64,000 nt of DNA from Candidatus Limosilactobacillus faecipullorum (GCA_019118465.1 DWYX01000059.1:1-64000), one strand, 5' to 3'. Positions 1-9,024 are shown, counted from the first letter of the stretch. The notes: generated by a model from the sequence alone, not told the origin. A program made the numbers and translations.

Positions 1-136
1 AACTACAGGAGGAAATAACCTATACCAGTTGACCAAAGCCAATGATAATTAGAGGCTATCATGCGGTGACCAGAAAGCAAGTTGTAATGTCACAAAAAAC
101 AAAAGGATTATTTTTAATATACGAGGAGGAAGTTAG
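1..136. other. Window edge and upstream region of the first ABC gene
   Basis: No gene can be assigned here. One plus-strand frame is open from the window edge to a TAG at 50-52 and could be the last 16 codons of an upstream gene, possibly a transporter subunit matching the ATPase that follows, but it is too short to identify. The last 20 bases carry a strong ribosome binding site (GAGGAGG) for the gene at 137. Confidence 0.3.
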
Positions 137-811
137 ATGCCAGTAATCGAATTAAACCAAATCAGTAAGTTCTATGGTGAGGGCGTTGGCCGGGTTCAAG
201 CCCTAAAGAAGATTAACTTCCAAGCATCAGCAGGAGAATTAAACTTGGTAATCGGCCCTTCTGGTTCAGGAAAGAGTACCTTTCTAACCATCACTGGGGG
301 GTTGCAATCCCCTAGTGAAGGACGGGTTTTGATCAATGGAAAGGATACAACCAAGTTGTCAAATAAGGAACGCGACCGGATGCGGCTTGAAGAGATTGGA
401 TTTGTTTTACAATCATATAACTTGCTTCCCTACTTAACGGTTCAACAACAATTTGAACTTGTTGACCGGGTAAAGAAGCAGGGAAATCTGTCCCAAGCAG
501 AACTTCAACACTTATTAGAAGAACTTGGGATTAGTCAACTCGTCCATAAGTATCCAGATCAACTCTCAGGCGGTCAGAATCAACGGGTGGCAATTGCTCG
601 GGCCTTATACGCTAACCCACCAATTATCTTAGCTGACGAACCAACGGCGGCTTTAGATAGTGAACGAGTAAAAATTGTTGGCCAGTTATTTAAAAATTTA
701 GCGACCGAACGGCAAAAAGCCGTGGTAGTGGTAACTCATGATCAACGGTTAATGCCTTTTGCTGACCGGGTTACTAAAATTGAAGATGGCCAATTAATTC
801 AGGTTAAATGA
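137..811 (+). CDS. ABC transporter ATP-binding protein, LolD/MacB type
   Basis: This 224-residue protein is a complete ABC ATPase of the family that energises FtsX-like permeases (LolD, MacB, FtsE and bacitracin-export ATPases). Walker A is GPSGSGKST at about residues 40-48, the signature is LSGGQ in DQLSGGQNQR, Walker B is ILADEP, and the H-loop histidine lies in VVTHDQ. It has no membrane segment, so it needs a separate permease, which is probably encoded before the window starts. The ATG follows GAGGAGG at a normal distance. A second exporter gene of the same superfamily starts about 180 bp downstream behind a terminator, so the two are probably separate units. The substrate is unknown; peptide or lipid export or antimicrobial resistance is inference. 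Confidence 0.9.
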   Translation: MPVIELNQISKFYGEGVGRVQALKKINFQASAGELNLVIGPSGSGKSTFLTITGGLQSPSEGRVLINGKDTTKLSNKERDRMRLEEIGFVLQSYNLLPYLTVQQQFELVDRVKKQGNLSQAELQHLLEELGISQLVHKYPDQLSGGQNQRVAIARALYANPPIILADEPTAALDSERVKIVGQLFKNLATERQKAVVVVTHDQRLMPFADRVTKIEDGQLIQVK

Positions 812-825
812 TGTGGGCTTTTCGA

Positions 826-849
826 CTTGAGTTTCTGAGTAACATGCGG
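826..849 (+). repeat. Short repeat fragment with AGTTTCTGAGTAA core
   Basis: The 13-mer AGTTTCTGAGTAA at 830-842, followed by ATGCGGAGA, recurs on the minus strand at about 26174-26186 and as AGTTTCTGTGTAA at about 46236-46248. Here and at 46.2 kb it sits just before a terminator. It looks like the remnant of a dispersed intergenic element. Confidence 0.4.
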
Positions 850-856
850 AGATAAA

Positions 857-894
857 AAAGGGTGGGAAGAAATCTGAGTTTCTTCTCGCCCTTT
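857..894 (+). terminator. Rho-independent terminator after the first ABC gene
   Basis: AAAGGGTGGGAAGAAA pairs with TTTCTTCTCGCCCTTT over 16 positions with two wobble pairs and a six-base loop. It ends the gene at 137-811. It belongs to the terminator family with the GGGAAGAAA inner stem. Confidence 0.75.
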
Positions 895-991
895 CTTGAC
901 AATTAATGTTTAAAAATCCGCTAGCTGGTCCTTAAGTCGGAGATTGAGTATAATTTAGGCAACTAATCAACATTAAAACGGAGGCGACGAG

Positions 992-2965
992 ATGGCGTTA
1001 TTGGAGTTAACGGATATTCATAAGTCTTATTATCTGGGGAAAGAAGAATTCCCGGTTTTAAAAGGAATTGACTTGCAATTTGAACGCGGAGAATTTGTGT
1101 CCATTCTCGGTGAGTCCGGGGGTGGGAAAACGACCCTCATGAATATTATTGGGGGACTTGACCGTGAGTTTAAGGGAACAGTTAAGGTCGAAGGTCGGGT
1201 TCTCGATCACCAAAAAGAGAAGCAATTAGATGAATACCGGCGAGCAATGGTTGGTTACATTTACCAATCATATAATTTAATTCCTCACTTAACAGTATTG
1301 GACAACGTGATGGTTTCGCTGGAAATGACCACTTTAAGTCCAGCTGAGAAGAAACAACGGGCGATACAATTACTAACCGAAGTCGGCCTTAGTGATCATA
1401 TTAAAAAACATCCCCGCCAGTTATCAGGGGGCCAAAAACAACGGGTAGCGATTGCTCGGGCACTAGCTGCCGACCCGCAAATTATCATTGCTGACGAACC
1501 GACGGGAGCCCTTGATGCGCAAAATACCCAAGAAGTTTTGGAAATCTTGGATCGGATCGCCCAAGATGGGAAGTTGGTGATTGCGGTTACCCACTCAAAC
1601 GAGGTTGCTAATCACGGAACCCGGATTGTTCGTTTGGCAGATGGAAAGATCGAAGCCGACGAACAACTACGGCCAACTTACCCTGTTCAAGAGGTGGAAA
1701 GATTAACCCCCCGGCCATTACCTGCAATTTCAAGTTATCGGACGGCCTTTAAGCACTTGATGTACAACTTCTGGCGCAATTCGTTGATCATGTTGGGGGT
1801 TGGGATCGGGCTTTTTGCAGTGATCCTTTTTAGCGGAATTGGGAATGGGGTCAATGGCTATCTCCAAAACCAAATCAATAGGGTTGCTAATCCAGAAGTA
1901 ATCTCCGTCCTTAAGAATCAAACCGGAAAGAAGATGACCAACGAGCAGTTGCAATCATCAATTCAAAATATTGCCGCTAATTTGCAAGGTTCAACGATCA
2001 AGGCTAGTGAAGTTCACCGGATTGAACGATTAAAGGGGGTTAAAAAGGTTGAAGCTGGGTATATTATTCCAGCTTACCGGTTAACCAACCAAGCCAAAGA
2101 ACAAAGTGGTACGATGATGCAAACCTGGTCCTTAGCTGAGAAAAAAGATCTCCTAAAGGTTGGTCATACGCCAAAAAAAGGGGAGCTAGTCCTAAAAAAA
2201 CAAGATGCAATTGAACTTTTTGGTAACCACCCAATGAAATCATTTGTTGGTAAGACCGTAAAAATGGAATTTCAATGGGTTAATACCCAAAAACAACCAG
2301 TGGTAATTAACCTTGATCTAAAGGTTGCTGGGATTACTGATGGAACGAGTGGGGCAACGGTAATTAATGCTCCAACTGTTCGCCAAGCTTTAAAGCAAGC
2401 AAAGGCAACGTCCTCACCAAACTCACTAGCAGTTAAGGTTAAGTCGCTTGACCAAGTAAACCATGTTGCTAGCCAGATTAATAACTTAAAGACGAATGGT
2501 AAACGGGTCGTCGGGGCAATTACTATCGGTTCGGTTCTTAAGCGGGTCAATACCTACGTTAAACTAGCGGCCAACGTTTTAGCAGCGATTGCCGGAATCT
2601 CGCTATTGGTTTCTGCCTTGATGATTATCGTAACGATGTACATGTCAGTATCGGAACGAACGAAGGAAATCGGGATCTTGCGGGCCTTAGGCGAGCGGAA
2701 GAAAGATATTCGCCGCCTCTTTACTGCTGAATCGTTATTAATCGGCCTTTTTGGAGCAGTTTTTGCCTTGGTTATTTCCTTATTGGTAGCTTGGGGCCTA
2801 AACGCTTCTTTGGCACACTTGATAAAATATCAAATCGTCCAGATTACTGTTGGGAACGCAATTTTTGCCTTTTTGGCAGCGATCATTATTTCTTTCCTTG
2901 CCGCAGTCCTACCAGCCCGTCGCGCAGCAAAATTAAACCCAATTGATGCTCTTGCGGAGGACTAG
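992..2965 (+). CDS. Fused ABC transporter ATPase-permease, MacB type
   Basis: This 657-residue protein joins an ABC ATPase (about residues 1-230) to an FtsX/MacB permease. The ATPase shows GESGGGKTT as Walker A, LSGGQKQR as signature, IIADEPTGALD as Walker B and AVTHS as H-loop. A membrane segment at about 265-287 is followed by an extracellular domain of about 240 residues and three C-terminal membrane segments from about 530. This order is typical of MacB-type macrolide, peptide or lipid exporters and mechanotransmission complexes. The ATG follows GGAGGCGACGAG. No adaptor gene is adjacent. The substrate cannot be told from the sequence. Confidence 0.9.
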   Translation: MALLELTDIHKSYYLGKEEFPVLKGIDLQFERGEFVSILGESGGGKTTLMNIIGGLDREFKGTVKVEGRVLDHQKEKQLDEYRRAMVGYIYQSYNLIPHLTVLDNVMVSLEMTTLSPAEKKQRAIQLLTEVGLSDHIKKHPRQLSGGQKQRVAIARALAADPQIIIADEPTGALDAQNTQEVLEILDRIAQDGKLVIAVTHSNEVANHGTRIVRLADGKIEADEQLRPTYPVQEVERLTPRPLPAISSYRTAFKHLMYNFWRNSLIMLGVGIGLFAVILFSGIGNGVNGYLQNQINRVANPEVISVLKNQTGKKMTNEQLQSSIQNIAANLQGSTIKASEVHRIERLKGVKKVEAGYIIPAYRLTNQAKEQSGTMMQTWSLAEKKDLLKVGHTPKKGELVLKKQDAIELFGNHPMKSFVGKTVKMEFQWVNTQKQPVVINLDLKVAGITDGTSGATVINAPTVRQALKQAKATSSPNSLAVKVKSLDQVNHVASQINNLKTNGKRVVGAITIGSVLKRVNTYVKLAANVLAAIAGISLLVSALMIIVTMYMSVSERTKEIGILRALGERKKDIRRLFTAESLLIGLFGAVFALVISLLVAWGLNASLAHLIKYQIVQITVGNAIFAFLAAIIISFLAAVLPARRAAKLNPIDALAED

Positions 2966-3057
2966 TCATTTTTAAGAAAACGGTTTAGGATAGGATAAAC
3001 GGTTAGTTAAATTAAAAAATGTGCTAAGATAGAAGCGTTAAAAAAGGGGTGTTATAT

Positions 3058-3519
3058 ATGGGAAATAGAGATCGACGAAAATTGATTAAGCAATTAATTG
3101 CAGATTTTAAAATTAGTACGCAAGAAGAATTGTTACAACGTCTAAAAGATGCCGGGGAAGAAGCAACCCAAGCAACGATTTCGCGGGATTTGCATTCACT
3201 CAACGTCGCAAAAGTAAATGATGAAAATGGGCATTCATACTATATCCAAGTTGAAAATGCCGCATCTAAAATTAATCAGCGGATGTATGAGATGATTCGA
3301 AATACGGTTGAATCAATTACCACGGTTCAATTTATAAATGTTATTAAGACAACCCCGAACTCAAATTACGCCACAATTTTAGCAGGACTATTTGATGATA
3401 GTCAGATGCCTGAAGTTACGGGAACGCTAGCGGGAAATGATACCTTTATTACGATTAGTCGGACTCCAGAAGAAGCAAAAAAGATTAACCAATTAGTGCA
3501 AAAGTACATGGAACACTAG
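3058..3519 (+). CDS. argR: Arginine repressor family transcriptional regulator
   Basis: This is an ArgR/AhrC protein of 153 residues from the ATG at 3058, which has AAAAAGGGGTG upstream; the ORF track starts three codons earlier at a GTG with no spacing for that ribosome binding site. The N-terminal winged helix contains the typical stretch QATISRDLHSL, and the C-terminal oligomerisation and arginine-binding domain ends with GTLAGNDTFI. The usual motif is GDDT, so the first aspartate of the arginine-binding pair is Asn here. That change is compatible with the second ArgR paralog found in many lactobacilli, where two ArgR proteins act together. No arginine genes lie nearby, so targets are elsewhere. 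Convergent with the ArsR gene. Confidence 0.9.
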   Translation: MGNRDRRKLIKQLIADFKISTQEELLQRLKDAGEEATQATISRDLHSLNVAKVNDENGHSYYIQVENAASKINQRMYEMIRNTVESITTVQFINVIKTTPNSNYATILAGLFDDSQMPEVTGTLAGNDTFITISRTPEEAKKINQLVQKYMEH

Positions 3520-3529
3520 CAGATACGAT

Positions 3530-3581
3530 AAAAGCGGGAGGCTGAGAAGAAACTTATGTTTCTTCCCAGCCTCCCGCTTTT
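3530..3581. terminator. Bidirectional terminator between argR and the arsR-type gene
   Basis: AAAAGCGGGAGGCTGAGAAGAAAC pairs with GTTTCTTCCCAGCCTCCCGCTTTT with one A-C mismatch and a four-base loop. T-rich flanks on both strands let it serve both convergent genes. Confidence 0.85.
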
Positions 3582-3582
3582 G

Positions 3583-3885
3583 TTACCGGCCCAAACCGGA
3601 ATTTTCGACAGCATCCGCAATGAGGGACATAATTTGAGGGCTAGTTAATTGATAAACCATATTTTTACCATGACGACTAGCTGAAACTAGTTTTTTTTGC
3701 TTTAGTAGCTTTAATTGATGAGAAACGGCGGATTGTTCCCATTCTAGCGAAGCACTAATTTCTGAAACGGTCATCCGATTTTGCATTAGCAGATAAAGTA
3801 ATTGTAGTCGTTTGGGATGGCCAAGAACTTTAAACAGGGAACTAACTCGTTGGAGCTCTTCTTGGCGAAGTGATTGATAATTCAC
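3583..3885 (-). CDS. ArsR-family winged-helix regulator
   Basis: This is a 100-residue small winged-helix repressor. The segments VLGHPKRLQLLYLL and VSEISASLEWEQSAVSHQLKLLK are the helix-turn-helix core of the ArsR/SmtB family. No CxC metal-binding motif is visible in the recognition region, and the protein has no cysteine that I can see, so a classical arsenic or cadmium sensor is unlikely. The GTG start is preceded by GGGAGG. It is transcribed away from the LysM gene and stands alone, so no target can be inferred from neighbours. Related proteins respond to redox state, sulfide or unknown signals. Confidence 0.8.
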   Translation of the reverse strand: MNYQSLRQEELQRVSSLFKVLGHPKRLQLLYLLMQNRMTVSEISASLEWEQSAVSHQLKLLKQKKLVSASRHGKNMVYQLTSPQIMSLIADAVENSGLGR

Positions 3886-3965
3886 CCGGGACTACCTCCC
3901 TTTAAAGAAATTTGTTAAAAAATGAAGTGGCTACACAAGGGAAGCTACTTCATTTTTAGTTTACT

Positions 3966-5921
3966 TTAGAATGATAGTTTTTGACCAACGTAAATGGTAT
4001 AAGGTTGGCTAATATTGTTTTGCAAAGCTAATTGTTGCCAGTTGACGCCCAACTTTGTCGCAATGCCATAAAGCGTGTCACCACTAGTAACGGTGTAGGC
4101 ACCGGAAGCAGTGGTGCTAGTCTTGGTAGTAACATTTGAAGTAGTTGTACCACTAAGCTTTAAAGTTTGACCAACATAAATCATATTTGGATTTGAAATT
4201 CCATTTACCTTTGCTAAGGCTTCATAGGAAGTACCGTGAGCACTAGCAATGCCAGAGAGGGTATCGCCACTTTTGACAGTGTAGGTACCTTGAGTAGTAG
4301 TAGTTGCTTTTGTAGTAGTGCTAGTTTTGGCGGTTGAAGAAGAACTATTAGCGAGCTTTAAAGTCTGACCAACGTAGATTAAGTTTGGGTTGGTTAAGTT
4401 GTTCAAAGTTGCTAGTTTTTCATAAGTCGTGTTGTGACTTGTAGCAATGCTTGATAAGGTGTCACCGGACTTAACCGTGTAAGTGGAAACGCTAGTTGAA
4501 GTTGTATTTGAACTTGTCTTAGCTGTAGTTGAATTAGTAGTTGCCTTAACCTTGAGAACTTGGCCAACATAAATTAAGTTTGGATTAGTAAGTTGGTTTA
4601 GTTTAGTTAGGGTTGAGGTAGTTGTGCTAAATTGGTTTGCGATACCAGAAAGGGTATCCCCCGACTTAACCGTATAAGTAGTTGCATTGGTTGAACTAGT
4701 ACTTTGACTAGTTTGACCAGAGGAAACATTAGTAGAAGCACTAGCTTGACGAACTAATAACCGTTGACCAACGTAAATTAGGTTTGGATTAGCCAGGTGG
4801 TTCAATTGGGTTAAGGTTTGAACGGTGGTACTGTGATTACTTGCAATCCCAGAAAGGGTATCCCCCGACTTAACCGTGTAGTAGTTAGTCCCCCCGGTTG
4901 AAGTTGAGGTTCCGTTGCCTCGATCACTAGTGTTATATGAGGTTCCATTACTAGTGCTGTTGTTCTTAGTGTTAACGGCGGTTGTACCAGAAAGGGCAAT
5001 CGTATCTAAGCGATCAAGACCGTAAGTTTGAACCAACTTGATTAAAGAACTTGCATAGCTAGGATCAGTAGCATAGCCATCGGCACTAAGTTTATGAGCA
5101 ACGCTTGTATAGTTAGTATCTCCAAGTAAGTTGCTGTAACGACTATTTTCGTTTAAGAATGCACCGTGATCTTCAACGGATTCGTTGTTGCTAGCATAGG
5201 AACGGAAGTTGTCGTATACATAAACGCTTCGACCATTGTAAACTTCGCGTGTTTGCAAACGAATTGAATTACCGTTGTAACTCCCCTTGATCCCAAATAA
5301 GTTGTGAGCAGCAGTTGAAAGATAAGAATTTCCCCAACCACTTTCGAGAATAGCTTGGGCAACTGTAATGGAAGGTAATACCTTGTACGTTTGCCAACCA
5401 TTGATTGCCCCTTGAGCGACACTTTCAATGAAGGCTTGGCTATGTGCGTTGGTAGAGAAAGTGATTGAATTTAGATCAACACTAGCTGAGGAATTGGCCG
5501 CTGACGAAGAAGTAGCGACTTTTGATTCAGCCACGTTAGCACTAGTAGCAACTTTTGAATCTGTAACTGCGGCTAAGTTTAGTGTTGTGGTTTCGCTAGT
5601 AGCGGCACTATTTTCACTTACCTGTGAGCTAGCGCTAGTTGCTGACGAAGTAGCTGATGAGGCACTGGAAGTAACTGCACTAGCGGTAGAAGTGCTTTGG
5701 CTAGCGCTTGAAGCCGCACTAGTAGTGGCGCTACTGTCACTGCCATTGGCGCTCGTTGTTTGGACTGCACTATTTGGATTAGCTGTTTGGTCATCGGCGT
5801 GAGCAACAGCTCCGGTTGCTGTTAACAAAGTTAAAGCACAAACGCTAGTAAATACCCACTTGCGACCGCTTTTATACATCTTATAGTGCAGATTAGTAGT
5901 TTCGTATTGAGTGTTTTTCAT
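3966..5921 (-). CDS. Secreted LysM-domain glucosaminidase (peptidoglycan hydrolase)
   Basis: This 651-residue exported protein should cut or remodel peptidoglycan. It starts with a long KxYKxGKxW-like signal peptide ([10 protein letters not shown], then a hydrophobic run and cleavage near AHA-DD). A low-complexity Ser/Ala/Thr linker follows to about residue 150. The glucosaminidase domain (PF01832 type) covers about 155-320, with the hallmark [10 protein letters not shown] and HNLFGIKG. Five LysM repeats at about 345-390, 415-460, 480-525, 545-590 and 607-651 each contain YTVKSGDTL or YTVTSGDTL and IYVGQ, and bind glycan chains. The repeats are separated by Ser/Thr-rich spacers. It is monocistronic and convergent with nothing nearby. 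Activity is either N-acetylglucosaminidase or N-acetylmuramidase; the two cannot be separated by eye. Confidence 0.93.
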   Translation of the reverse strand: MKNTQYETTNLHYKMYKSGRKWVFTSVCALTLLTATGAVAHADDQTANPNSAVQTTSANGSDSSATTSAASSASQSTSTASAVTSSASSATSSATSASSQVSENSAATSETTTLNLAAVTDSKVATSANVAESKVATSSSAANSSASVDLNSITFSTNAHSQAFIESVAQGAINGWQTYKVLPSITVAQAILESGWGNSYLSTAAHNLFGIKGSYNGNSIRLQTREVYNGRSVYVYDNFRSYASNNESVEDHGAFLNENSRYSNLLGDTNYTSVAHKLSADGYATDPSYASSLIKLVQTYGLDRLDTIALSGTTAVNTKNNSTSNGTSYNTSDRGNGTSTSTGGTNYYTVKSGDTLSGIASNHSTTVQTLTQLNHLANPNLIYVGQRLLVRQASASTNVSSGQTSQSTSSTNATTYTVKSGDTLSGIANQFSTTTSTLTKLNQLTNPNLIYVGQVLKVKATTNSTTAKTSSNTTSTSVSTYTVKSGDTLSSIATSHNTTYEKLATLNNLTNPNLIYVGQTLKLANSSSSTAKTSTTTKATTTTQGTYTVKSGDTLSGIASAHGTSYEALAKVNGISNPNMIYVGQTLKLSGTTTSNVTTKTSTTASGAYTVTSGDTLYGIATKLGVNWQQLALQNNISQPYTIYVGQKLSF

Positions 5922-6027
5922 ATTATAGGGTCCCCTCTGAACAAGTCCTTACTCAATTAATGATCATTCGAAAAAATAATATGTCTTTTAAAAGTTTAAG
6001 AAAATTATAAGGATTCAGCACCTTCAA

Positions 6028-6076
6028 ACTAGCATGATTTTTTAAGAAAATCAACGAATTTTGCTAGTCTTTTTTT
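6028..6076 (+). terminator. Orphan terminator-like hairpin on the plus strand
   Basis: ACTAGCA pairs with TGCTAGT, with an inner GATTTT/AAAATC hairpin, and the 3' arm runs into seven T residues. No plus-strand gene lies upstream (the LysM gene runs the other way), so it could end a small RNA or block antisense transcription. Confidence 0.45.
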
Positions 6077-6164
6077 ACGAAAACGACAAGATACTATGAA
6101 TTGTAAATTAAAAGAAGGAAAATGATTAATAACAATAAAAATGTTGGGCAAAATCAAGCTAGTG

Positions 6165-6202
6165 CAAGGAGCTAATTAACTTTTAAGAAAATTAGCTCCT
6201 TG
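6165..6202. repeat. 13-bp perfect inverted repeat without a T-run
   Basis: CAAGGAGCTAATT and AATTAGCTCCTTG are perfectly complementary with a 12-base loop. Neither strand shows a T-run after the stem, so it is not an ordinary terminator; an operator or RNA structure is possible. Confidence 0.5.
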
Positions 6203-6370
6203 GGGCATATTAAAAATGGACCGTTAACTCTGTAACTTATTTGGTTTTTAACGATTGCTCTAGCAATGAAGTTTTGAGATTGGTATACTGATGGTTAGTT
6301 GAAAATGACAACGCAAACATTGGGTTGTTAGCAGGTTTTCTTAATAATTTTTGTAAGTGGAGTAATAAAG

Positions 6371-7309
6371 ATGGTAGCGAAGTTAAAAGACGTAGCTGAA
6401 TTGGCTGGGGTATCAGTTACAACAGTTTCCCGGGTGATTAATAATTATGGTTCCTTAAGTAAAAAGACTATCTATAAGGTTCACCAAGCGATGCGAGAAT
6501 TAAATTATCAGCCAAACGCATTAGCTCGGGCGATGCAGGGGAAGCCATCAAACTTTATTGGTTTGATTTTTCCAAACTTAACGAATCCTTTTTATGCAGA
6601 ATTAGTTAATGACCTTGAATCACGGCTGTTTGCAAAGGGGTATAAGACAATCATTGCTTCTGCTGCCGAAAATGAACAAATTGAACATGAGTACTTAGGA
6701 ATGCTGATGGCTAACCAAGTTGACGGGATTATTTCGGGATCGCATAACCTAGGAATCGCAGAATATAAGCAGGTTGGGGCACCGATTGTTTCCTTTGACC
6801 GTTATTTAGCTGACGGAATCCCAATTGTTACTTCGGATAGTTATACTGGTGGCCGACTAGCAGCTGACTACCTTGTTAATTGGGGATGTCAAAACTTAGC
6901 AGTATTAATTGATGAGGATACCTCTTCTTCACCAACGATTAATCGGGTACAAGGGGTGGTCGATTACATGAACGAACACGACTTTGAATACACCCCGTTG
7001 GATGTCAACGAAATTCAAATTGAAGATGTCTTCCCTGGCGATTTTGATGGGGTTTTAGCACCGGATGATGAATTTGCCTTACAAATTAAGAGTCTTGCTG
7101 AGCAAGCTGGCAAGACCTTTGGTAAAGATTTTATTGTGACTGGTTACAACGGCTCTCGCCTTGTCCAAAAGATTGCGCCGGAATTGCCAACGGTGGTTCG
7201 GCCAGTCGATGATTTAGCCGAAGAGCTGATTGATACCTTATTAAAGCGGATTGCAGATCCATCGAAGCCGCTTCCATCAAAGGAATTACCGGTGATTTTT
7301 AAAAAATAG
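6371..7309 (+). CDS. LacI-family sugar-responsive repressor, ScrR-like
   Basis: This is a full-length LacI/GalR protein of 312 residues. The N-terminal helix-turn-helix and hinge read KLKDVAELAGVSVTTVSRVI and NYQPNALARAM, followed by a periplasmic-binding-protein-like effector domain starting at GLIFPNLTNPFYAEL. The wording is closest, from memory, to sucrose repressors (ScrR) of lactobacilli, but no sucrose genes are adjacent, so the symbol is withheld. The ATG follows GTGGAGTAATAAAG. It stands alone, with a terminator directly downstream. Confidence 0.85.
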   Translation: MVAKLKDVAELAGVSVTTVSRVINNYGSLSKKTIYKVHQAMRELNYQPNALARAMQGKPSNFIGLIFPNLTNPFYAELVNDLESRLFAKGYKTIIASAAENEQIEHEYLGMLMANQVDGIISGSHNLGIAEYKQVGAPIVSFDRYLADGIPIVTSDSYTGGRLAADYLVNWGCQNLAVLIDEDTSSSPTINRVQGVVDYMNEHDFEYTPLDVNEIQIEDVFPGDFDGVLAPDDEFALQIKSLAEQAGKTFGKDFIVTGYNGSRLVQKIAPELPTVVRPVDDLAEELIDTLLKRIADPSKPLPSKELPVIFKK

Positions 7310-7318
7310 TTATATACA

Positions 7319-7360
7319 TTAAAGCCGAGGAGAAACAGGCTTGTTTCTTCCCGGCTTTAA
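7319..7360. terminator. Terminator between the ScrR-like gene and the small minus-strand gene
   Basis: TTAAAGCCGAGGAGAAACA pairs with TGTTTCTTCCCGGCTTTAA with one mismatch and one wobble. The T-run is weak, but the stem has the same GGAGAAA/TTTCTTCC inner part as other terminators here and lies between convergent genes. Confidence 0.6.
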
Positions 7361-7372
7361 TGAACTTTAGGC

Positions 7373-7561
7373 TTATTTTTGTGAAGCCATAAACTTCCGT
7401 AATAAACCAGCTTCTTCTTCAGTTGCTTCACTAGCTTGTGACTTGATGTCATGAACCCGTTCAACTGAGATTTGACTCCCAAATGCCACTTGATTGTCGA
7501 TCATGTCATGGTCCTTTTCAAAGTTAATGATTTCCATTGAAAGGTTATTTGATTCGTCCAT
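7373..7561 (-). CDS. Small acidic hypothetical protein
   Basis: This 62-residue protein is not recognised. The ATG has a good GGAGGATTTACA upstream. The sequence is soluble, acidic and rich in Glu, with no membrane segment or known motif. Its position convergent with the ScrR-like gene and divergent from the membrane-anchored gene at 7.7 kb gives no functional clue. The ribosome binding site and terminator context make it a probable real gene. Confidence 0.6.
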   Translation of the reverse strand: MDESNNLSMEIINFEKDHDMIDNQVAFGSQISVERVHDIKSQASEATEEEAGLLRKFMASQK

Positions 7562-7708
7562 TGTAAATCCTCCAGTATGGTGTAAATTAGTAACTCGTTA
7601 TATTTTACCCCATTGCAGAAGGCATTTTCAAAAAAATTAACCAAATGTGGTACAATTTAGTGATGATAACGAAAAAAGATTGATAATGCTAAAAGGATGG
7701 TTAGAAGA

Positions 7709-8329
7709 ATGACATGGAATTGGTTAGGCTGGCTTCTTTGGTTAGGGGCATTAGTCTACTTGTGCTGGGTAATCCACTATATTCGGGTTCACCAACTAAT
7801 GTTAATCGCAAAAACTGGAAATCGCGTTAATAAAACCTTGATGGCTAAATATATTGGCTTCTTAATCATTGCCTTGATTTGGGTTGGTGGGATGTATTAT
7901 ATGACCTTTAATCGCAAGGTTGACTATACAGATCAAACGGTAGTAAAAGTTAAGACTAATTATGCCCCATTACAGTTGATGGCTTCAGGAAATGACTACT
8001 ATTACGTCTTAGGAAATCGGAGTGAGGGTAGTCGGCATCACCTTGCATCATACACTTATTCAACGGCAACCCGCCGGAATACAGTTAGTTCACGCTATGC
8101 AACAGTTGTGACTGGAGATAGCTTAATTCCAAACGATGCCCGTCAATATCCATGGAATCAGAAACAATTAACAACGGAAGATAATAATTCTAGTCATGCC
8201 TTTGTTGCTGAAATGGATGTGACCTACCGGAATACGATGATTAACGGGATTGGTCTTCGTGCAAATCGGCCGGCTAGCCAATATAATTTAATCCGAATTC
8301 CAGCAACAAACCTTTTAAAGGAACAATAA
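7709..8329 (+). CDS. Membrane-anchored hypothetical protein (LVIS_2131-like)
   Basis: This protein of about 206 residues has two N-terminal membrane helices (WLGWLLWLGALVYLCWVIHYI and YIGFLIIALIWVGGMYYM) joined by a short basic loop, then a soluble domain of about 130 residues that should face outward. It resembles a conserved Lactobacillaceae family that I recall as LVIS_2131; this is memory, not a search. I prefer the ATG at 7709 because AAGGATGG lies nine bases before it; the track start at 7697 overlaps that site. It lies about 100 bp before efp and may be co-transcribed with it. Confidence 0.65.
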   Translation: MTWNWLGWLLWLGALVYLCWVIHYIRVHQLMLIAKTGNRVNKTLMAKYIGFLIIALIWVGGMYYMTFNRKVDYTDQTVVKVKTNYAPLQLMASGNDYYYVLGNRSEGSRHHLASYTYSTATRRNTVSSRYATVVTGDSLIPNDARQYPWNQKQLTTEDNNSSHAFVAEMDVTYRNTMINGIGLRANRPASQYNLIRIPATNLLKEQ

Positions 8330-8430
8330 TAACTAGCCATGCGAAAATTGCATGATATAATTGTAAAGAATGCCACGGTTGTGTGATAACAACCACGGAA
8401 GAAATTACTTTTAATGAAGGAGATAAAACG

Positions 8431-8988
8431 ATGATTCAAACGATTGACTTGAAAAAAGGTATGGTTTTTGAACGTGATGGTAAGTTGCTTCGGGTTTTGC
8501 AAATTAACCACCACAAGCCAGGTAAGGGGAACACTTTGATGCAAATGGACATCCAAGATCTCCGTTCTGGTTCAATTGTTCACACGACGATGCGGCCATC
8601 TGAAAAGGTTGAACAAGTTAATGTTGACAAGCGGAATGCTCAATACCTTTACGACGAAGGTAACACGTCCGTCTTCATGGACCTTGAAACCTACGAACAA
8701 TACGAAATTGACCAAGCCCAAATTACTAACGAAAAGAAGTACTTGGTTGAAAACATGGAAGTTTTGATGGAATTCGTTGGCAGTGAATTAGTTGGGATTG
8801 AATTACCAGCTACGGTTACCCTTGAAGTTGTGGACACCCAACCTGAAATCAAGGGGGCTACCATTGATGGTGGTGGGAAGCCAGCTACCTTGAACACGGG
8901 CTTGGTTGTTAACGTGCCATCCTTCATTAAGAACGGGGACAAGATCATTGTTAACACCGCTGATGGTGCTTACAAGTCGCGGGCTTAA
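8431..8988 (+). CDS. efp: Elongation factor P
   Basis: EF-P relieves ribosomes stalled on polyproline. The protein is 185 residues from the ATG at 8431, which follows GAAGGAGA; the track start at GTG 8383 adds 16 residues that do not belong to the family. It has the normal three-domain length, ending with the conserved GDKIIVNTADGAYKSRA. The loop that reaches the peptidyl-transferase centre is HHKPGKGNT, so the modifiable residue is lysine. No EpmA/EpmB or EarP gene is present in the window, so its modification state is unknown. A strong terminator follows. Confidence 0.97.
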   Translation: MIQTIDLKKGMVFERDGKLLRVLQINHHKPGKGNTLMQMDIQDLRSGSIVHTTMRPSEKVEQVNVDKRNAQYLYDEGNTSVFMDLETYEQYEIDQAQITNEKKYLVENMEVLMEFVGSELVGIELPATVTLEVVDTQPEIKGATIDGGGKPATLNTGLVVNVPSFIKNGDKIIVNTADGAYKSRA

Positions 8989-9024
8989 TATTAGGTTGAG
9001 AAAAAATCTTTCTCATTTTTAGAT

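Larger units (their letters stand above)
5922..6370. other. 449-bp gene-free spacer between the LysM hydrolase and the ScrR-like regulator
   Basis: No convincing ORF is present. The spacer is AT-rich and holds two hairpins (listed separately at 6028 and 6165) and three copies of the motif TTTAAGAAAAT (near 5993, 6041 and 6182). A TATACT at 6282-6287 is a plausible -10 for the LacI-type gene. The divergent promoter of the LysM gene must also lie here but I cannot place it with confidence. Confidence 0.5.

Noticed and set aside
4100-4900. Regularly spaced similar segments that could suggest a repeat array or CRISPR
   Set aside because: They are the coding repeats of the LysM domains, degenerate at third positions and too long; no spacer-repeat structure.
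5428-5802. 124-residue plus-strand ORF
   Set aside because: It is the antisense reading of the Ser/Ala/Thr-rich linker of the LysM hydrolase; low complexity with no ribosome binding site.
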